Shown here: in pieces, positions 8,416-16,435 of the stretch
How the letters are laid out: every line of letters begins with the position of its first letter
How positions within the stretch are numbered: position 1 is the stretch's first letter
Source of the DNA: Flavobacteriales bacterium
GTDB taxonomy: Bacteria > Bacteroidota > Bacteroidia > Flavobacteriales > Weeksellaceae
Direction of reading: 5' to 3'
Length of the DNA: 64,000 nucleotides
NCBI GenBank assembly: GCA_020635515.1
Contig: JACJZS010000002.1
Coordinates: 1,102,001-1,166,000 of the forward strand
The notes under the pieces: generated by a model
Database searches by the model: none
What the model saw: the letters and a program-made list of their open reading frames with translations, nothing else
What the model was told of the DNA's origin: nothing
Position numbers and translations under genes: made by a program

Positions 8416-9494
8416 ATAATATCAAATGCTACTTTTTCTTGAACAACAACTCCATTGATTTGGATTTCAAGAAAATGAGTTCCTAAGTAGTGTTTTCTAG
8501 TACTAAAATCTCTAAAAAGTTGCTTTTTAGAGATTTTTATTTTTGCTTCCTTTTCTAGAGATGCTGTTTTAAGTTTAAATACTTTTTTAGAGTGAGATTG
8601 ATTGTTCTTCAAATAATAAATGGAATAATCAATAATTAGTTCTTGTTTTTTACTGTCTTTGGATTCTATTTCGAATTCAAAATCTAAATATTCTCCTAGC
8701 TTTATTTTGTTGTTTTTTAATCTGAAGCCAATGATGTTGACTTTTGCATTTTGGGAATATCCAAATACTTCTAGAACTTCTTTATTTCCTTGTTTTATTA
8801 AATTTCGCATTGCATGTTTGGCAATCCATAAAGTGTTGGGATTTTTTAGATTCCATGATTTAATTAACTCAATGGCGTATTTTTCGTTGTCTTTGCTAAT
8901 GTCATTTATGTGATTGGCAACGGATTTTCTCACATAGAGTTCCTTGTCTTCTTTTAGGTTTTCTAGAATTCTTCTTGTTAAGTTTGGGTTTTCAATTACT
9001 TCATTAAATTTAAAAGACCAAGGCAATCTGCTTCTGCAACCTTCGCTAGAAAGTCTTCTTACGTGATTATTTTCTGATTTAGACCATTCTTCCATTACTT
9101 TTAGTGTTTTGGAAAAGTCATTTTTAAGAAATGTGCGTATTGCGAATTCTGATGAACCAAAACAAGTGAAATATTCTAATGCTTTCATTGATATTTCAAA
9201 GTCATTATGTCCATAAAGAGCCACGAAGTCAGGGAATACGAGATTGCGGTAATGATTGTCATAATTTTTAATTACTTCGTATAATATTTCAAGAGATTCT
9301 TTGTAGTCATTAGGTAAATGCTTTTTTAATTGTACGGTTGTGTTTCGCAATCTTTGGTTAAGTTCCAGTTTATCTAGGTTATGAGTGACATCATTAAAAA
9401 AAGCATCTTTGTTGAATTTTTTATATACAATATTAATGTATGTTGATAATGATTTGTAGTACGAAAAATCGAACATATCTTTCAGAGAATCCAT
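8412..9494 (-). CDS. alkC: AlkC-type DNA alkylation repair protein with Ig-like tail
   Basis: This 360-residue protein resembles the AlkC branch of HEAT-like-repeat DNA glycosylases, which excise cationic alkylated bases such as 3-methyladenine. The helical repeat part spans about residues 1-245 and contains the family signature RRLSSEGCRSRLPW. Residues from about 250 to the end are beta-rich (GEYLDFEFEIES, THFLEIQINGVVVQ) and fit the C-terminal immunoglobulin-like domain described for AlkC-alpha proteins. The gene is convergent with hppA, and the TAA here overlaps the hppA TAG by two bases. The Ig-like call rests on pattern rather than alignment. Confidence 0.82.
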   Translation of the reverse strand: MDSLKDMFDFSYYKSLSTYINIVYKKFNKDAFFNDVTHNLDKLELNQRLRNTTVQLKKHLPNDYKESLEILYEVIKNYDNHYRNLVFPDFVALYGHNDFEISMKALEYFTCFGSSEFAIRTFLKNDFSKTLKVMEEWSKSENNHVRRLSSEGCRSRLPWSFKFNEVIENPNLTRRILENLKEDKELYVRKSVANHINDISKDNEKYAIELIKSWNLKNPNTLWIAKHAMRNLIKQGNKEVLEVFGYSQNAKVNIIGFRLKNNKIKLGEYLDFEFEIESKDSKKQELIIDYSIYYLKNNQSHSKKVFKLKTASLEKEAKIKISKKQLFRDFSTRKHYLGTHFLEIQINGVVVQEKVAFDII

Positions 9495-9523
9495 TGTTTA
9501 GTTAGATTTTATTTGTATATTTG
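9494..9523 (+). promoter_or_regulatory. Plus-strand promoter facing a gene-free stretch
   Basis: TTG at 9494-9496, a 19-nt spacer and TATATTTG at 9516-9523 make a full Bacteroidota promoter match. No plus-strand protein gene follows, because the next gene (ending at 9644) is on the minus strand. Confidence 0.4.
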
Positions 9524-9529
9524 TGTCAT

Positions 9530-9647
9530 AAGAATTATTTCTTTCTTTTTTGGAATTTTAGAGGAATGAAAATAGTTTTTTCATAAGTTTAATTTATAGT
9601 TTTTTATTGTTTGAAATTGCTTGTATTTATACGAGCGATTTTTTTAT
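9530..9647 (+). ncRNA. Candidate small RNA between alkC and acyl-CoA reductase genes
   Basis: The stretch lies between a plus-strand promoter match (9494-9523) and a plus-strand hairpin with a T run (9616-9645). It contains a second hairpin, ATGAAAA at 9566-9572 with TTTTCAT at 9578-9584. No plus-strand open frame longer than a few codons is visible. It would give a transcript of about 115-120 nt with its 3' end antisense to the last codon of the acyl-CoA reductase gene. No known RNA family is recognised. This is inference from signals only. Confidence 0.3.
9616..9645 (+). terminator. Plus-strand intrinsic terminator candidate
   Basis: ATTGCTTGTAT (9616-9626) pairs with ATACGAGCGAT (9629-9639) through 11 pairs including two G-U wobbles in the plus-strand RNA, followed by seven T. 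On the minus strand the same two positions are A-C mismatches and no T run follows, so the signal is directional. Confidence 0.5.
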
Positions 9648-10687
9648 AAGTCTTTTAAGAATTTCATAGTATCTATTCCATCAGCATAAGTGTCCAAACT
9701 AGGGTTTTGAGTGGTTCCAAATGGAATTGAATCTTTATAAATAACACTTACAACACATTGAATTTTATCTGAATTGATAGAAATATAATTGTCTACTTCG
9801 TTTATGTTTTCATAGAATGAAATGTATACAACCGAAAGAGGCGAAAACAAATCATTACTTTCTTTTAATAGTAAAAATCCATTATCATAAAATGCATCTT
9901 GATTAAGTAAAAAAATTGCTTTGTGATATTCGTAATTATTAGCGTATTTATTGTGTTCTAAAATTGATGAATAATCATTAAAATTTTTATAAAGTTTTTC
10001 GATTTCAAATCCTTTTGGTAAAAATAGTTTAGTGACATTTCTACAGCCTAATCCAAAATAAGTAAAAATATCTTTTGCTAATAGTTGAATATTTTCATCG
10101 GACTCGTTTTCGGATAATACGGCAACGGAGGTTCTGTTTTTTCGAATTATATTGGGAGTTTCTCTAAAATAGTATTCAAAGTATTTAGAGGTGTTTTTGC
10201 TCCCTGTGGCAATTACAGCATCATAATTTTCTAATCTCTCCACAATCTCATATTTTAGTTCAGGATTTAATTCTTTCCATTCACTTAGGATATATGGAAT
10301 TAATACAGAATCTTTTGAAGATAATTTAATTACAGGAATGTTTCCTGAAAGAATTACAGAAAGAATATCATGAAAGCCAACCATAGGAATGTTTCCTGCT
10401 AGTATTACGCCTATTTTTTTAGGCAAATTATTCTCTATTAAGTTAGGAATCCATTTTCTTAGCTCATCTAAGTTTATGTGATTGCACCAATATTGCAATG
10501 CAAAGGTAATTTGAGCCTTAGTGAACCAACGATTATTTTCCTCTGCTTCAGTTATTTTTTTCTTAAGCAATGAATTATCTTCTCCAATTAATTCGCTATC
10601 AGTTTTTTGTGATATTTCGTTTAATTGTGTTTTAATTGTTTCAAATACATATACTAGAGATGAAAAATTACGCTCGATTTGGTTCAT
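9644..10687 (-). CDS. LuxC-family acyl-CoA reductase
   Basis: This 347-residue protein matches the acyl-CoA reductase family related to LuxC, NAD(P)H enzymes that reduce activated fatty acyl groups to aldehydes. Visible features are the GVILAGNIPMVGFHD nucleotide-fold segment, VIATGSKNTSKYFEYYF, and FTYFGLGCRNVTKLFLP, which contains the presumed catalytic cysteine. In Bacteroidota it typically sits beside a two-cluster ferredoxin and the serine genes, as here: the ferredoxin gene starts divergently 52 bp away. That linkage suggests a redox partnership but does not prove it. The actual acyl substrate is unknown. Confidence 0.85.
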   Translation of the reverse strand: MNQIERNFSSLVYVFETIKTQLNEISQKTDSELIGEDNSLLKKKITEAEENNRWFTKAQITFALQYWCNHINLDELRKWIPNLIENNLPKKIGVILAGNIPMVGFHDILSVILSGNIPVIKLSSKDSVLIPYILSEWKELNPELKYEIVERLENYDAVIATGSKNTSKYFEYYFRETPNIIRKNRTSVAVLSENESDENIQLLAKDIFTYFGLGCRNVTKLFLPKGFEIEKLYKNFNDYSSILEHNKYANNYEYHKAIFLLNQDAFYDNGFLLLKESNDLFSPLSVVYISFYENINEVDNYISINSDKIQCVVSVIYKDSIPFGTTQNPSLDTYADGIDTMKFLKDL

Positions 10688-10712
10688 ATTTAAAAATTAA
10701 GTATTATTTTTG
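10679..10712 (+). promoter_or_regulatory. Promoter for the ferredoxin-serC-serA operon
   Basis: TTG at 10679-10681, a 23-nt spacer and TATTTTTG at 10705-10712 match the Bacteroidota consensus. The ferredoxin ATG at 10740 lies 27 nt downstream. Confidence 0.6.
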
Positions 10713-10739
10713 CAGTTCAAATTTACAAAAACAATTATA

Positions 10740-11087
10740 ATGGCAATCATAATTACTGACGAATGTATAAACTGTGGAGCATGTGAACCTGAATGCCCTA
10801 ATAATGCAATATACGAGGGAGCTGTAGACTGGAAATTCTCTGATGGAACAAGTTTACAAGGGAATATTGTTTCTACTTCTGGTTTTGAAACCGATGCAGA
10901 TGAATCGCAAGAACCCGTAAGTGATGAGGTTTATTACATAGTTACCGATAAGTGTACAGAATGTAAAGGTTTCCATGACGAACCGCAATGTGCTGCTGTA
11001 TGTCCTGTCGACTGTTGTATCCCTGATGAAGATCACGAAGAAACAGAGGAGGAACTTTTGGCAAAAAAAGATTTCTTACATTCATAA
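10740..11087 (+). CDS. Two-cluster [4Fe-4S] ferredoxin
   Basis: The 115-residue product from the ATG at 10740 begins MAIIITDECINCGACEPECP, a first CxxCxxCxxxC motif at residues 9-19. A second cysteine set, CTECKGFHDEPQC followed by CPVDCC, lies near residues 70-92. This is the bacterial 2[4Fe-4S] ferredoxin pattern with a middle insertion, so it carries electrons in the cytoplasm. An ATG at 10710 would overlap the promoter, so the later start is chosen. Its neighbours are a divergent acyl-CoA reductase and serC 27 nt downstream; its electron partner is not shown by sequence. Confidence 0.92.
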   Translation: MAIIITDECINCGACEPECPNNAIYEGAVDWKFSDGTSLQGNIVSTSGFETDADESQEPVSDEVYYIVTDKCTECKGFHDEPQCAAVCPVDCCIPDEDHEETEEELLAKKDFLHS

Positions 11088-11114
11088 AACTGACAAATAA
11101 AATTAATAATTCAT

Positions 11115-12182
11115 ATGAAAATACATAACTTTAGTGCAGGACCAAGTGTTTTAAATCAAGAAGTTCTAAAAAAAGCTTCCGAAGCGGTATTAAACATCAA
11201 TAATTCTGGACTGTCCCTTTTAGAGATTTCTCATAGAAGTAAGGATTTTGTAGCAATATTTGAACAAGCTATTTTGCAAGTAAGAAAGATGATGAAACTC
11301 TCTAATGACTACGAAGTTTTATTTTTACAAGGTGGAGCAAGTCTTCAGTTTGTGATGCTTCCTTACAATTTATTTAGAGAAGGAGGAACTGCTGGATACC
11401 TAGAAACAGGAAATTGGTCTAGTAGTGCTATTAAAGAAGGGAAAAAGTTTGGTAATGTACAGGTTGTAGCTTCTTCTAAGGATACTAATTTTGATAGAAT
11501 TCCAAAAGATTTTGAAATTCCAGACAACTTAGAGTATTTTCATTTTACTACCAATAATACCATATACGGAACTCAAATAAAAGATTTTTCAAACTTTAAA
11601 GGAATAAAAGTTTGTGATATGTCTTCTGATATATTGAGTAGAGAGTTGGATTATAGTCAATTTGATTTGATTTATGCAGGAGCTCAGAAAAATATAGGTC
11701 CTGCAGGAACAACATTGGTTGTTATCAAAAAGGAACTTTTAAATCGTTCTCAGAGAGATATTCCTTCGTATTTAGATTACGCTGTGCATGTGGCAAAAGA
11801 TGGAATGTTTAATACGCCACCTGTATTCCCAATTTATGCTACTACCCTTACACTTCAATGGTTAGAAGAGCAGGGAGGTCTTCCTGCAATAGAGAAACTG
11901 AACAAGAAGAAAGCAAATTTACTATACTCAGAAATAGATAGAAATCCATTATTTACTGGTCATGCAGTAAAAGAAGATCGTTCTATGATGAATGTTACTT
12001 TTGTTCTAAACGATGAATCTTTGAAAAACAAGTTTGATTCTATGTGGAAAGAAGCAGGAATATCAGGAGTAAATGGTCATAGATCGGTAGGAGGATACAG
12101 AGCTAGTATCTACAATGCACTTGAACTTGAAAGTGTACAGTTACTTGTAAATGTAATGAAAGAATTAGAACAAATCGCCTAA
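11115..12182 (+). CDS. serC: Phosphoserine aminotransferase
   Basis: This 355-residue class V aminotransferase converts 3-phosphohydroxypyruvate and glutamate to phosphoserine and 2-oxoglutarate, and also acts in pyridoxine synthesis in many bacteria. It starts with the family signature NFSAGPSVL. The PLP-binding lysine lies in IYAGAQKNIGPAG, and the C-terminal VNGHRSVGGYRASIYNA segment is diagnostic. It lies 24 nt upstream of serA, so consecutive serine-pathway steps are cotranscribed. Confidence 0.96.
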   Translation: MKIHNFSAGPSVLNQEVLKKASEAVLNINNSGLSLLEISHRSKDFVAIFEQAILQVRKMMKLSNDYEVLFLQGGASLQFVMLPYNLFREGGTAGYLETGNWSSSAIKEGKKFGNVQVVASSKDTNFDRIPKDFEIPDNLEYFHFTTNNTIYGTQIKDFSNFKGIKVCDMSSDILSRELDYSQFDLIYAGAQKNIGPAGTTLVVIKKELLNRSQRDIPSYLDYAVHVAKDGMFNTPPVFPIYATTLTLQWLEEQGGLPAIEKLNKKKANLLYSEIDRNPLFTGHAVKEDRSMMNVTFVLNDESLKNKFDSMWKEAGISGVNGHRSVGGYRASIYNALELESVQLLVNVMKELEQIA

Positions 12183-12206
12183 AGTTTAATTATAAATCTA
12201 TAAAAA

Positions 12207-13169
12207 ATGATAAAAGTATTAGCGAACGATGGTATTTCTAGTGCTGGTGTTGAGGTAATGAAAAACAACAACATCGAGGTTTTAGAAAGTAAAGTTGCTC
12301 AAGAACAGTTAATAAATTACATAAACGAAAACCAAATTGATGCTTTATTGGTAAGAAGTGCTACCAAAGTAAGAAAAGACATCATAGATGCTTGTCCGTC
12401 TTTAAAAATTATAGGAAGAGGAGGTGTAGGAATGGATAATATAGATGTTGAATACGCAAAAAGCAAAGGACTTCACGTAATTAACACTCCTGCTGCTTCA
12501 TCTCGTTCTGTTGCAGAATTGGTATTTGGTCATTTCTTTGCTATTGCACGATTTTTACACGACGCAAACAGAAAAATGCCTCTTGAAGGAGATTCAAAAT
12601 TCTCAGAATTAAAAAAATCATATGCTAAAGCTACAGAATTAGCAGGAAAAACACTAGGTGTAGTTGGTTTTGGACGAATTGGAATCGAAACAATTAAAAT
12701 AGGATTAGCATTAGGAATGAATGTTATCGTTCACGATCCTTTTGTTAAAGATAAAAAAGAAGTTCAATTAGATTTCTTTGGAGGAAAAAGCATTACGTTT
12801 GAGCTTGGTTCTACCGATTTCGATGAATTAATAAAACAATCAGATTTCATCAGCTTACACGTACCTAAACAAAAAGAGTATGTGCTAGGACAAAAGCAGT
12901 TTGAGGCAATGAAAGATGGTGTAATTATAGCGAATGCTGCACGTGGAGGAGTTATAGATGAAGAAGCTCTCGTTAAAGCAATCGAATCAGGAAAAGTAAG
13001 AGGTGCTGCACTAGATGTTTTTGAAAATGAACCAACTCCTAAAGTTTCTTTGTTAATGAATGATAAAATATCTCTTTCTCCACACATTGGTGGAAATACA
13101 TTGGAAGCACAAGATAGAATAGGAGAAGAGCTTGCTGAACAGATTATTGAGATTGTATCAAAGTCGTAA
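12207..13169 (+). CDS. serA: D-3-phosphoglycerate dehydrogenase, short form
   Basis: This 320-residue D-2-hydroxyacid dehydrogenase oxidises 3-phosphoglycerate as the first step of serine synthesis. The Rossmann motif is GVVGFGRIG, and the catalytic Arg, Glu and His lie in the NAARGGVIDE and LSPHIGGNT regions. It lacks the C-terminal ACT domain of the long enzymes, so serine feedback through ACT is not expected. It follows serC in the same operon. The next gene is preceded by an AT-rich hairpin. Confidence 0.93.
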   Translation: MIKVLANDGISSAGVEVMKNNNIEVLESKVAQEQLINYINENQIDALLVRSATKVRKDIIDACPSLKIIGRGGVGMDNIDVEYAKSKGLHVINTPAASSRSVAELVFGHFFAIARFLHDANRKMPLEGDSKFSELKKSYAKATELAGKTLGVVGFGRIGIETIKIGLALGMNVIVHDPFVKDKKEVQLDFFGGKSITFELGSTDFDELIKQSDFISLHVPKQKEYVLGQKQFEAMKDGVIIANAARGGVIDEEALVKAIESGKVRGAALDVFENEPTPKVSLLMNDKISLSPHIGGNTLEAQDRIGEELAEQIIEIVSKS

Positions 13170-13192
13170 AAAAGTAAAGAAATAGATGAATA

Positions 13193-13230
13193 AAGAAATT
13201 CTTTTTATTAAATGATAAAAAGAATTTCTT
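13193..13230. terminator. Long AT-rich inverted repeat after serA
   Basis: AAGAAATTCTTTTTAT (13193-13208) is perfectly complementary to 13215-13230 across a 6-nt loop, a 16-bp stem. There is no long T run after it, so it may be a weak bidirectional terminator or a regulatory hairpin in the leader of the DUF1015 gene, which starts 20 nt later. Confidence 0.5.
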
Positions 13231-13249
13231 GCTTTAAATAGTTTATAAT

Positions 13250-14485
13250 ATGCCACGAATCAAGCCATTTAAAGGAGTATATGCAAAAGAAGAGTACCAC
13301 TCCAATTTTGCGGTTTCTAACATTAAAGTAACAACAGCTACTTTGCTCAAAAAAAAACTTAAAGAAAATCCAAATACGTATTTAGAGATACTTCAACCAG
13401 TACTAAAGAAGTCAAGAATAAGCAAACGCAAGCTGTATGAAGAAGTTCGTGAAAACTACGAAGAGTTCAAAGAGAAAAGAATTTTACGAGAAGATTATCC
13501 ATCTATATATGTATACGAACAGCTACAAGAAGGTATACTATGCAAAGGAATAATAGCATTAACTAGAACAGAAGATTACAAAAAAGGAATAATAAAAAAA
13601 CACGAAGACATCAATCAAAATAGAAAAAAAATATTTTCTAAATATTTGAATGATGTGGAATTACAAGCAGAACCCGTTTTGCTTACATACGATGGGAACT
13701 CTAAATTAGATTTATTAATTGATCACGAAACCAAAGGAAAACCATTCATGAGTTTTGTTCGTGATGGAATTACACATAAACTGTGGAGTGTAGAAAATTC
13801 ATTAAAAATATCTCAATTTAAAGACGCATTAAATAAAAACGAAGAGTTGTATATTGCAGATGGCCACCATAGGTTTGAAGCTTCTGAAAAGTACGCAAAA
13901 GACAAAAAAAGAGTAGACTCTGAGCCAACAGGAAACGAACCATACAACTTTGTAATGAGTTATATTGTTCCTAGTCAAAGTTTAACTTTCTCTGAATACC
14001 TACGTTTGATTAAAAACTTAAATGGTTTTTCTAAAGATGAATTTCTTCAAAAGGTAAGTGAAGTATTTCACGTAAATAAAAAAGGAAAAACACCATATTA
14101 TCCTACTCAGAAATACCATTTCTCCATGTATTTAGATGGAGAGTTTTACAGTTTGTACGTAAAAAAAGAAGACAGAGGAAATCCAGAAGGTTTAGGCGAA
14201 TTAGATTCATATTTATTAGAAAAATTACTACTAAAACCGATACTCGAAGTCGATAAACAAAAAGAAGATAATTTGTACTATTCAAAAGGGTATGGAAACG
14301 TGAAGAGTTCTGAGAAAATGAAGGGAAAAGTAGATTCAGGAGGTTTTAAGGTTGCTTTTACGTTCTTACCAGTTAGTTTTGAACAGTTAAAAAGAATTTC
14401 AGATTTAGGATTAATAATGCCTACTAAAAGCACTTGTATAGAGCCAAAACTACTTACAGGAATGCTTATTTACGATACCAAATGA
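13250..14485 (+). CDS. DUF1015 domain protein
   Basis: This 411-residue protein belongs to the DUF1015 family. It begins with PRIKPFKGV and carries the signature YIADGHHRFEAS near residue 205, followed by NFVMSYIVP. The family occurs widely in Bacteroidota, commonly adjacent to the serine genes as here, and has been linked only by context to metabolism. No catalytic chemistry can be assigned. It is separated from the YggS gene by 9 nt, so these two probably share a transcript. Confidence 0.88.
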   Translation: MPRIKPFKGVYAKEEYHSNFAVSNIKVTTATLLKKKLKENPNTYLEILQPVLKKSRISKRKLYEEVRENYEEFKEKRILREDYPSIYVYEQLQEGILCKGIIALTRTEDYKKGIIKKHEDINQNRKKIFSKYLNDVELQAEPVLLTYDGNSKLDLLIDHETKGKPFMSFVRDGITHKLWSVENSLKISQFKDALNKNEELYIADGHHRFEASEKYAKDKKRVDSEPTGNEPYNFVMSYIVPSQSLTFSEYLRLIKNLNGFSKDEFLQKVSEVFHVNKKGKTPYYPTQKYHFSMYLDGEFYSLYVKKEDRGNPEGLGELDSYLLEKLLLKPILEVDKQKEDNLYYSKGYGNVKSSEKMKGKVDSGGFKVAFTFLPVSFEQLKRISDLGLIMPTKSTCIEPKLLTGMLIYDTK

Positions 14486-14494
14486 TGCTTTAGT

Positions 14495-15139
14495 ATGAGT
14501 ATTCAAGATAATTACAGTAAAATCAAACAGGAAACTCCTAAGGAAGTACAGTTGGTTGTAGTTTCAAAAAAGCAAAGTATAGAAAAAATAAAGGAAGTAT
14601 ACGATTTAGGTCATCGTCACTTTGGAGAAAACAAAGTTCAAGAATTATTATCTAAAAAAGACGAGCTTCCGAGTGATATTCACTGGCACATAATAGGTCA
14701 TTTACAAACCAATAAAGTGAAGTACATCATTCCTTTTGTGGAATTAATTCACAGTGTAGATTCACTTAAATTACTCAAAGAAATTCAAAATCAAGCTAAA
14801 AAAATAGACAGAAAAGTGAATTGTCTATTGCAAGTAAAAGTAGCACAAGAGGAATCAAAATACGGATTGAATGAAGAGGAGATTACACAGGTTGTAGAGC
14901 AAATTAATCAAAATAAATTCCCTAATGTTCAGGTAAAAGGAATCATGGGAATGGCAACTTTTACTGATAATAAAGAACAAATAAAACAAGAATTTCTAGA
15001 ATTAAATTCCATTTACAACAAATATAAAAATGAATTGAATTTTGAATTCTTATCTATGGGAATGAGTGGAGATTACTTACAAGCAATTGAGTGTGGAAGT
15101 ACGATGATTCGTGTAGGAAGCAGTATTTTTGCAGAATAA
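14495..15139 (+). CDS. YggS/PROSC-family PLP homeostasis protein
   Basis: This 214-residue protein matches the YggS (PLPBP) family, a single-domain PLP-binding TIM barrel that buffers pyridoxal phosphate rather than catalysing a known reaction. The PLP lysine lies in LVVVSKKQS. Family motifs HFGENKVQEL, WHIIGHLQTNKVKYI, LSMGMSGDY and GSTMIRVGSSIF are all present. The length is typical. It sits 4 nt before the anmK start. Confidence 0.94.
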   Translation: MSIQDNYSKIKQETPKEVQLVVVSKKQSIEKIKEVYDLGHRHFGENKVQELLSKKDELPSDIHWHIIGHLQTNKVKYIIPFVELIHSVDSLKLLKEIQNQAKKIDRKVNCLLQVKVAQEESKYGLNEEEITQVVEQINQNKFPNVQVKGIMGMATFTDNKEQIKQEFLELNSIYNKYKNELNFEFLSMGMSGDYLQAIECGSTMIRVGSSIFAE

Positions 15140-15143
15140 TCGC

Positions 15144-16199
15144 ATGAAAGTAATTGGAATAATGTCAGGCACGAGTTTAGATGGTTTAGACTTGTGTTGT
15201 GTAGAGTTTTCTAGAACTGAAAATCGTTATTCATATTGTATTCATCATACCAAAACCGTAGAATATTCCGAAAGTTGGAAAGAAAAATTAAAAAACTCCA
15301 TTTCTATTTCCTCAGATAAATTACTGCAACTAAATGTAGAATTTGGAGAATATATTGCACGTCAAGTAAATCAGTTCATTGAAGAGTTTAGCATTCAGAA
15401 TGTAGATTTAATTTCTTCTCATGGACATACGGTTTTTCATCAACCAGAAAATAAAATTACGTATCAGATTGGTTGTGGGAATGCAATTCATTTGCAAACA
15501 GGAATTAAAACGGTTGCGGATTTTCGCAAGCAAGACGTACTTTTAGGTGGACAAGGAGCTCCATTTGTACCAATAGGAGATGAGTTTTTATTCTCTGACT
15601 TTGATGCGTGTATCAATTTAGGAGGTTTTTCTAATATTTCATTCAGAGAAAATGCTCAGCGAATAGGTTTTGATATTTGTCCCGTTAATATTCCACTCAA
15701 TCAAATTGCAAAACTATTCGGGAAAGAATACGATGAAAATGGAAAGTTAGCACAATCAGGTGTTTTTGATGATGAATTATTCGAAAAATTAAATCACTTG
15801 GAATACTACAAACAAGAAGCTCCAAAGTCTTTAGGGATTGAGTGGTATACATCTGAATTTCAAACTATTTTATCCAATTTTTTAAAAGAAAAACAAATAA
15901 CAACCGTAACCGAACACATTGCTAAGCAAATTTCTGATGTAATTAATGCGTATAATTTTGGAAAGATACTTGTGACAGGAGGCGGAGCAAAAAATAACTA
16001 CTTAGTAGAAAGAATTAATACAAAGATAAAAGGAACGTTAAGCATTCCTAGCGAAGATATAATTGATTACAAAGAAGCTCTTATTTTTGCATTTATGGGA
16101 TTTTTACGAGTTAAAGGTAAGGTAAATGTACTGAAAAGTGTTACAGGTGCAAAATACAATCATTCCTCTGGAGTTGTTTTCAAAATAAATATGATATGA
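15144..16199 (+). CDS. anmK: Anhydro-N-acetylmuramic acid kinase
   Basis: This 351-residue kinase phosphorylates and cleaves 1,6-anhydro-MurNAc to MurNAc 6-phosphate in peptidoglycan recycling. The N-terminal phosphate-binding loop is IGIMSGTSLDG; later motifs are INLGGFSN and VTGGGAKNN. The ATG at 15144 is used because it begins MKVIGIMSG and lies 4 nt after the YggS stop. An ATG five codons upstream would overlap YggS. A small membrane-protein gene overlaps its stop codon in an ATGA arrangement. Confidence 0.94.
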   Translation: MKVIGIMSGTSLDGLDLCCVEFSRTENRYSYCIHHTKTVEYSESWKEKLKNSISISSDKLLQLNVEFGEYIARQVNQFIEEFSIQNVDLISSHGHTVFHQPENKITYQIGCGNAIHLQTGIKTVADFRKQDVLLGGQGAPFVPIGDEFLFSDFDACINLGGFSNISFRENAQRIGFDICPVNIPLNQIAKLFGKEYDENGKLAQSGVFDDELFEKLNHLEYYKQEAPKSLGIEWYTSEFQTILSNFLKEKQITTVTEHIAKQISDVINAYNFGKILVTGGGAKNNYLVERINTKIKGTLSIPSEDIIDYKEALIFAFMGFLRVKGKVNVLKSVTGAKYNHSSGVVFKINMI

Positions 16200-16354
16200 C
16201 AGATAGATTAAATAAACAATATTTTGAAACAAAAAGAAAGCATAAAGAGGAAAGAAAAAATAAGAAAAAGCCCACATTGATACAAATTATATTGAATTTA
16301 GTAATTACGATTGTTATACTATTTTTTATAAGGAATTGTTATAATTTTAATTGA
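16196..16354 (+). CDS. Small basic membrane protein overlapping anmK stop
   Basis: A 52-residue frame begins at an ATG that overlaps the anmK TGA (ATGA), a classic coupling arrangement. The first 27 residues are strongly basic (KRKHKEERKNKKK) and are followed by one hydrophobic helix at about residues 28-46 (LIQIILNLVITIVILFF). The layout fits a single-pass inner membrane protein with its N-terminus in the cytoplasm. I recognise no family. The overlap, charge and clean helix support a real gene, but conservation has not been tested. Confidence 0.6.
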   Translation: MTDRLNKQYFETKRKHKEERKNKKKPTLIQIILNLVITIVILFFIRNCYNFN

Positions 16355-16409
16355 AGTACTTTTTAATTTGTGATAGAAATTAGATAAAAACAGATTATTT
16401 TTTTTATAG

Positions 16410-16417
16410 TATATTTG
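16410..16417 (+). promoter_or_regulatory. -7 promoter element for gpsA
   Basis: TATATTTG matches TAnnTTTG exactly and lies 18 nt before the TTG start codon of gpsA. No TTG is found at -33. Confidence 0.5.
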
Positions 16418-16435
16418 CCTTAAACGACACTTATT

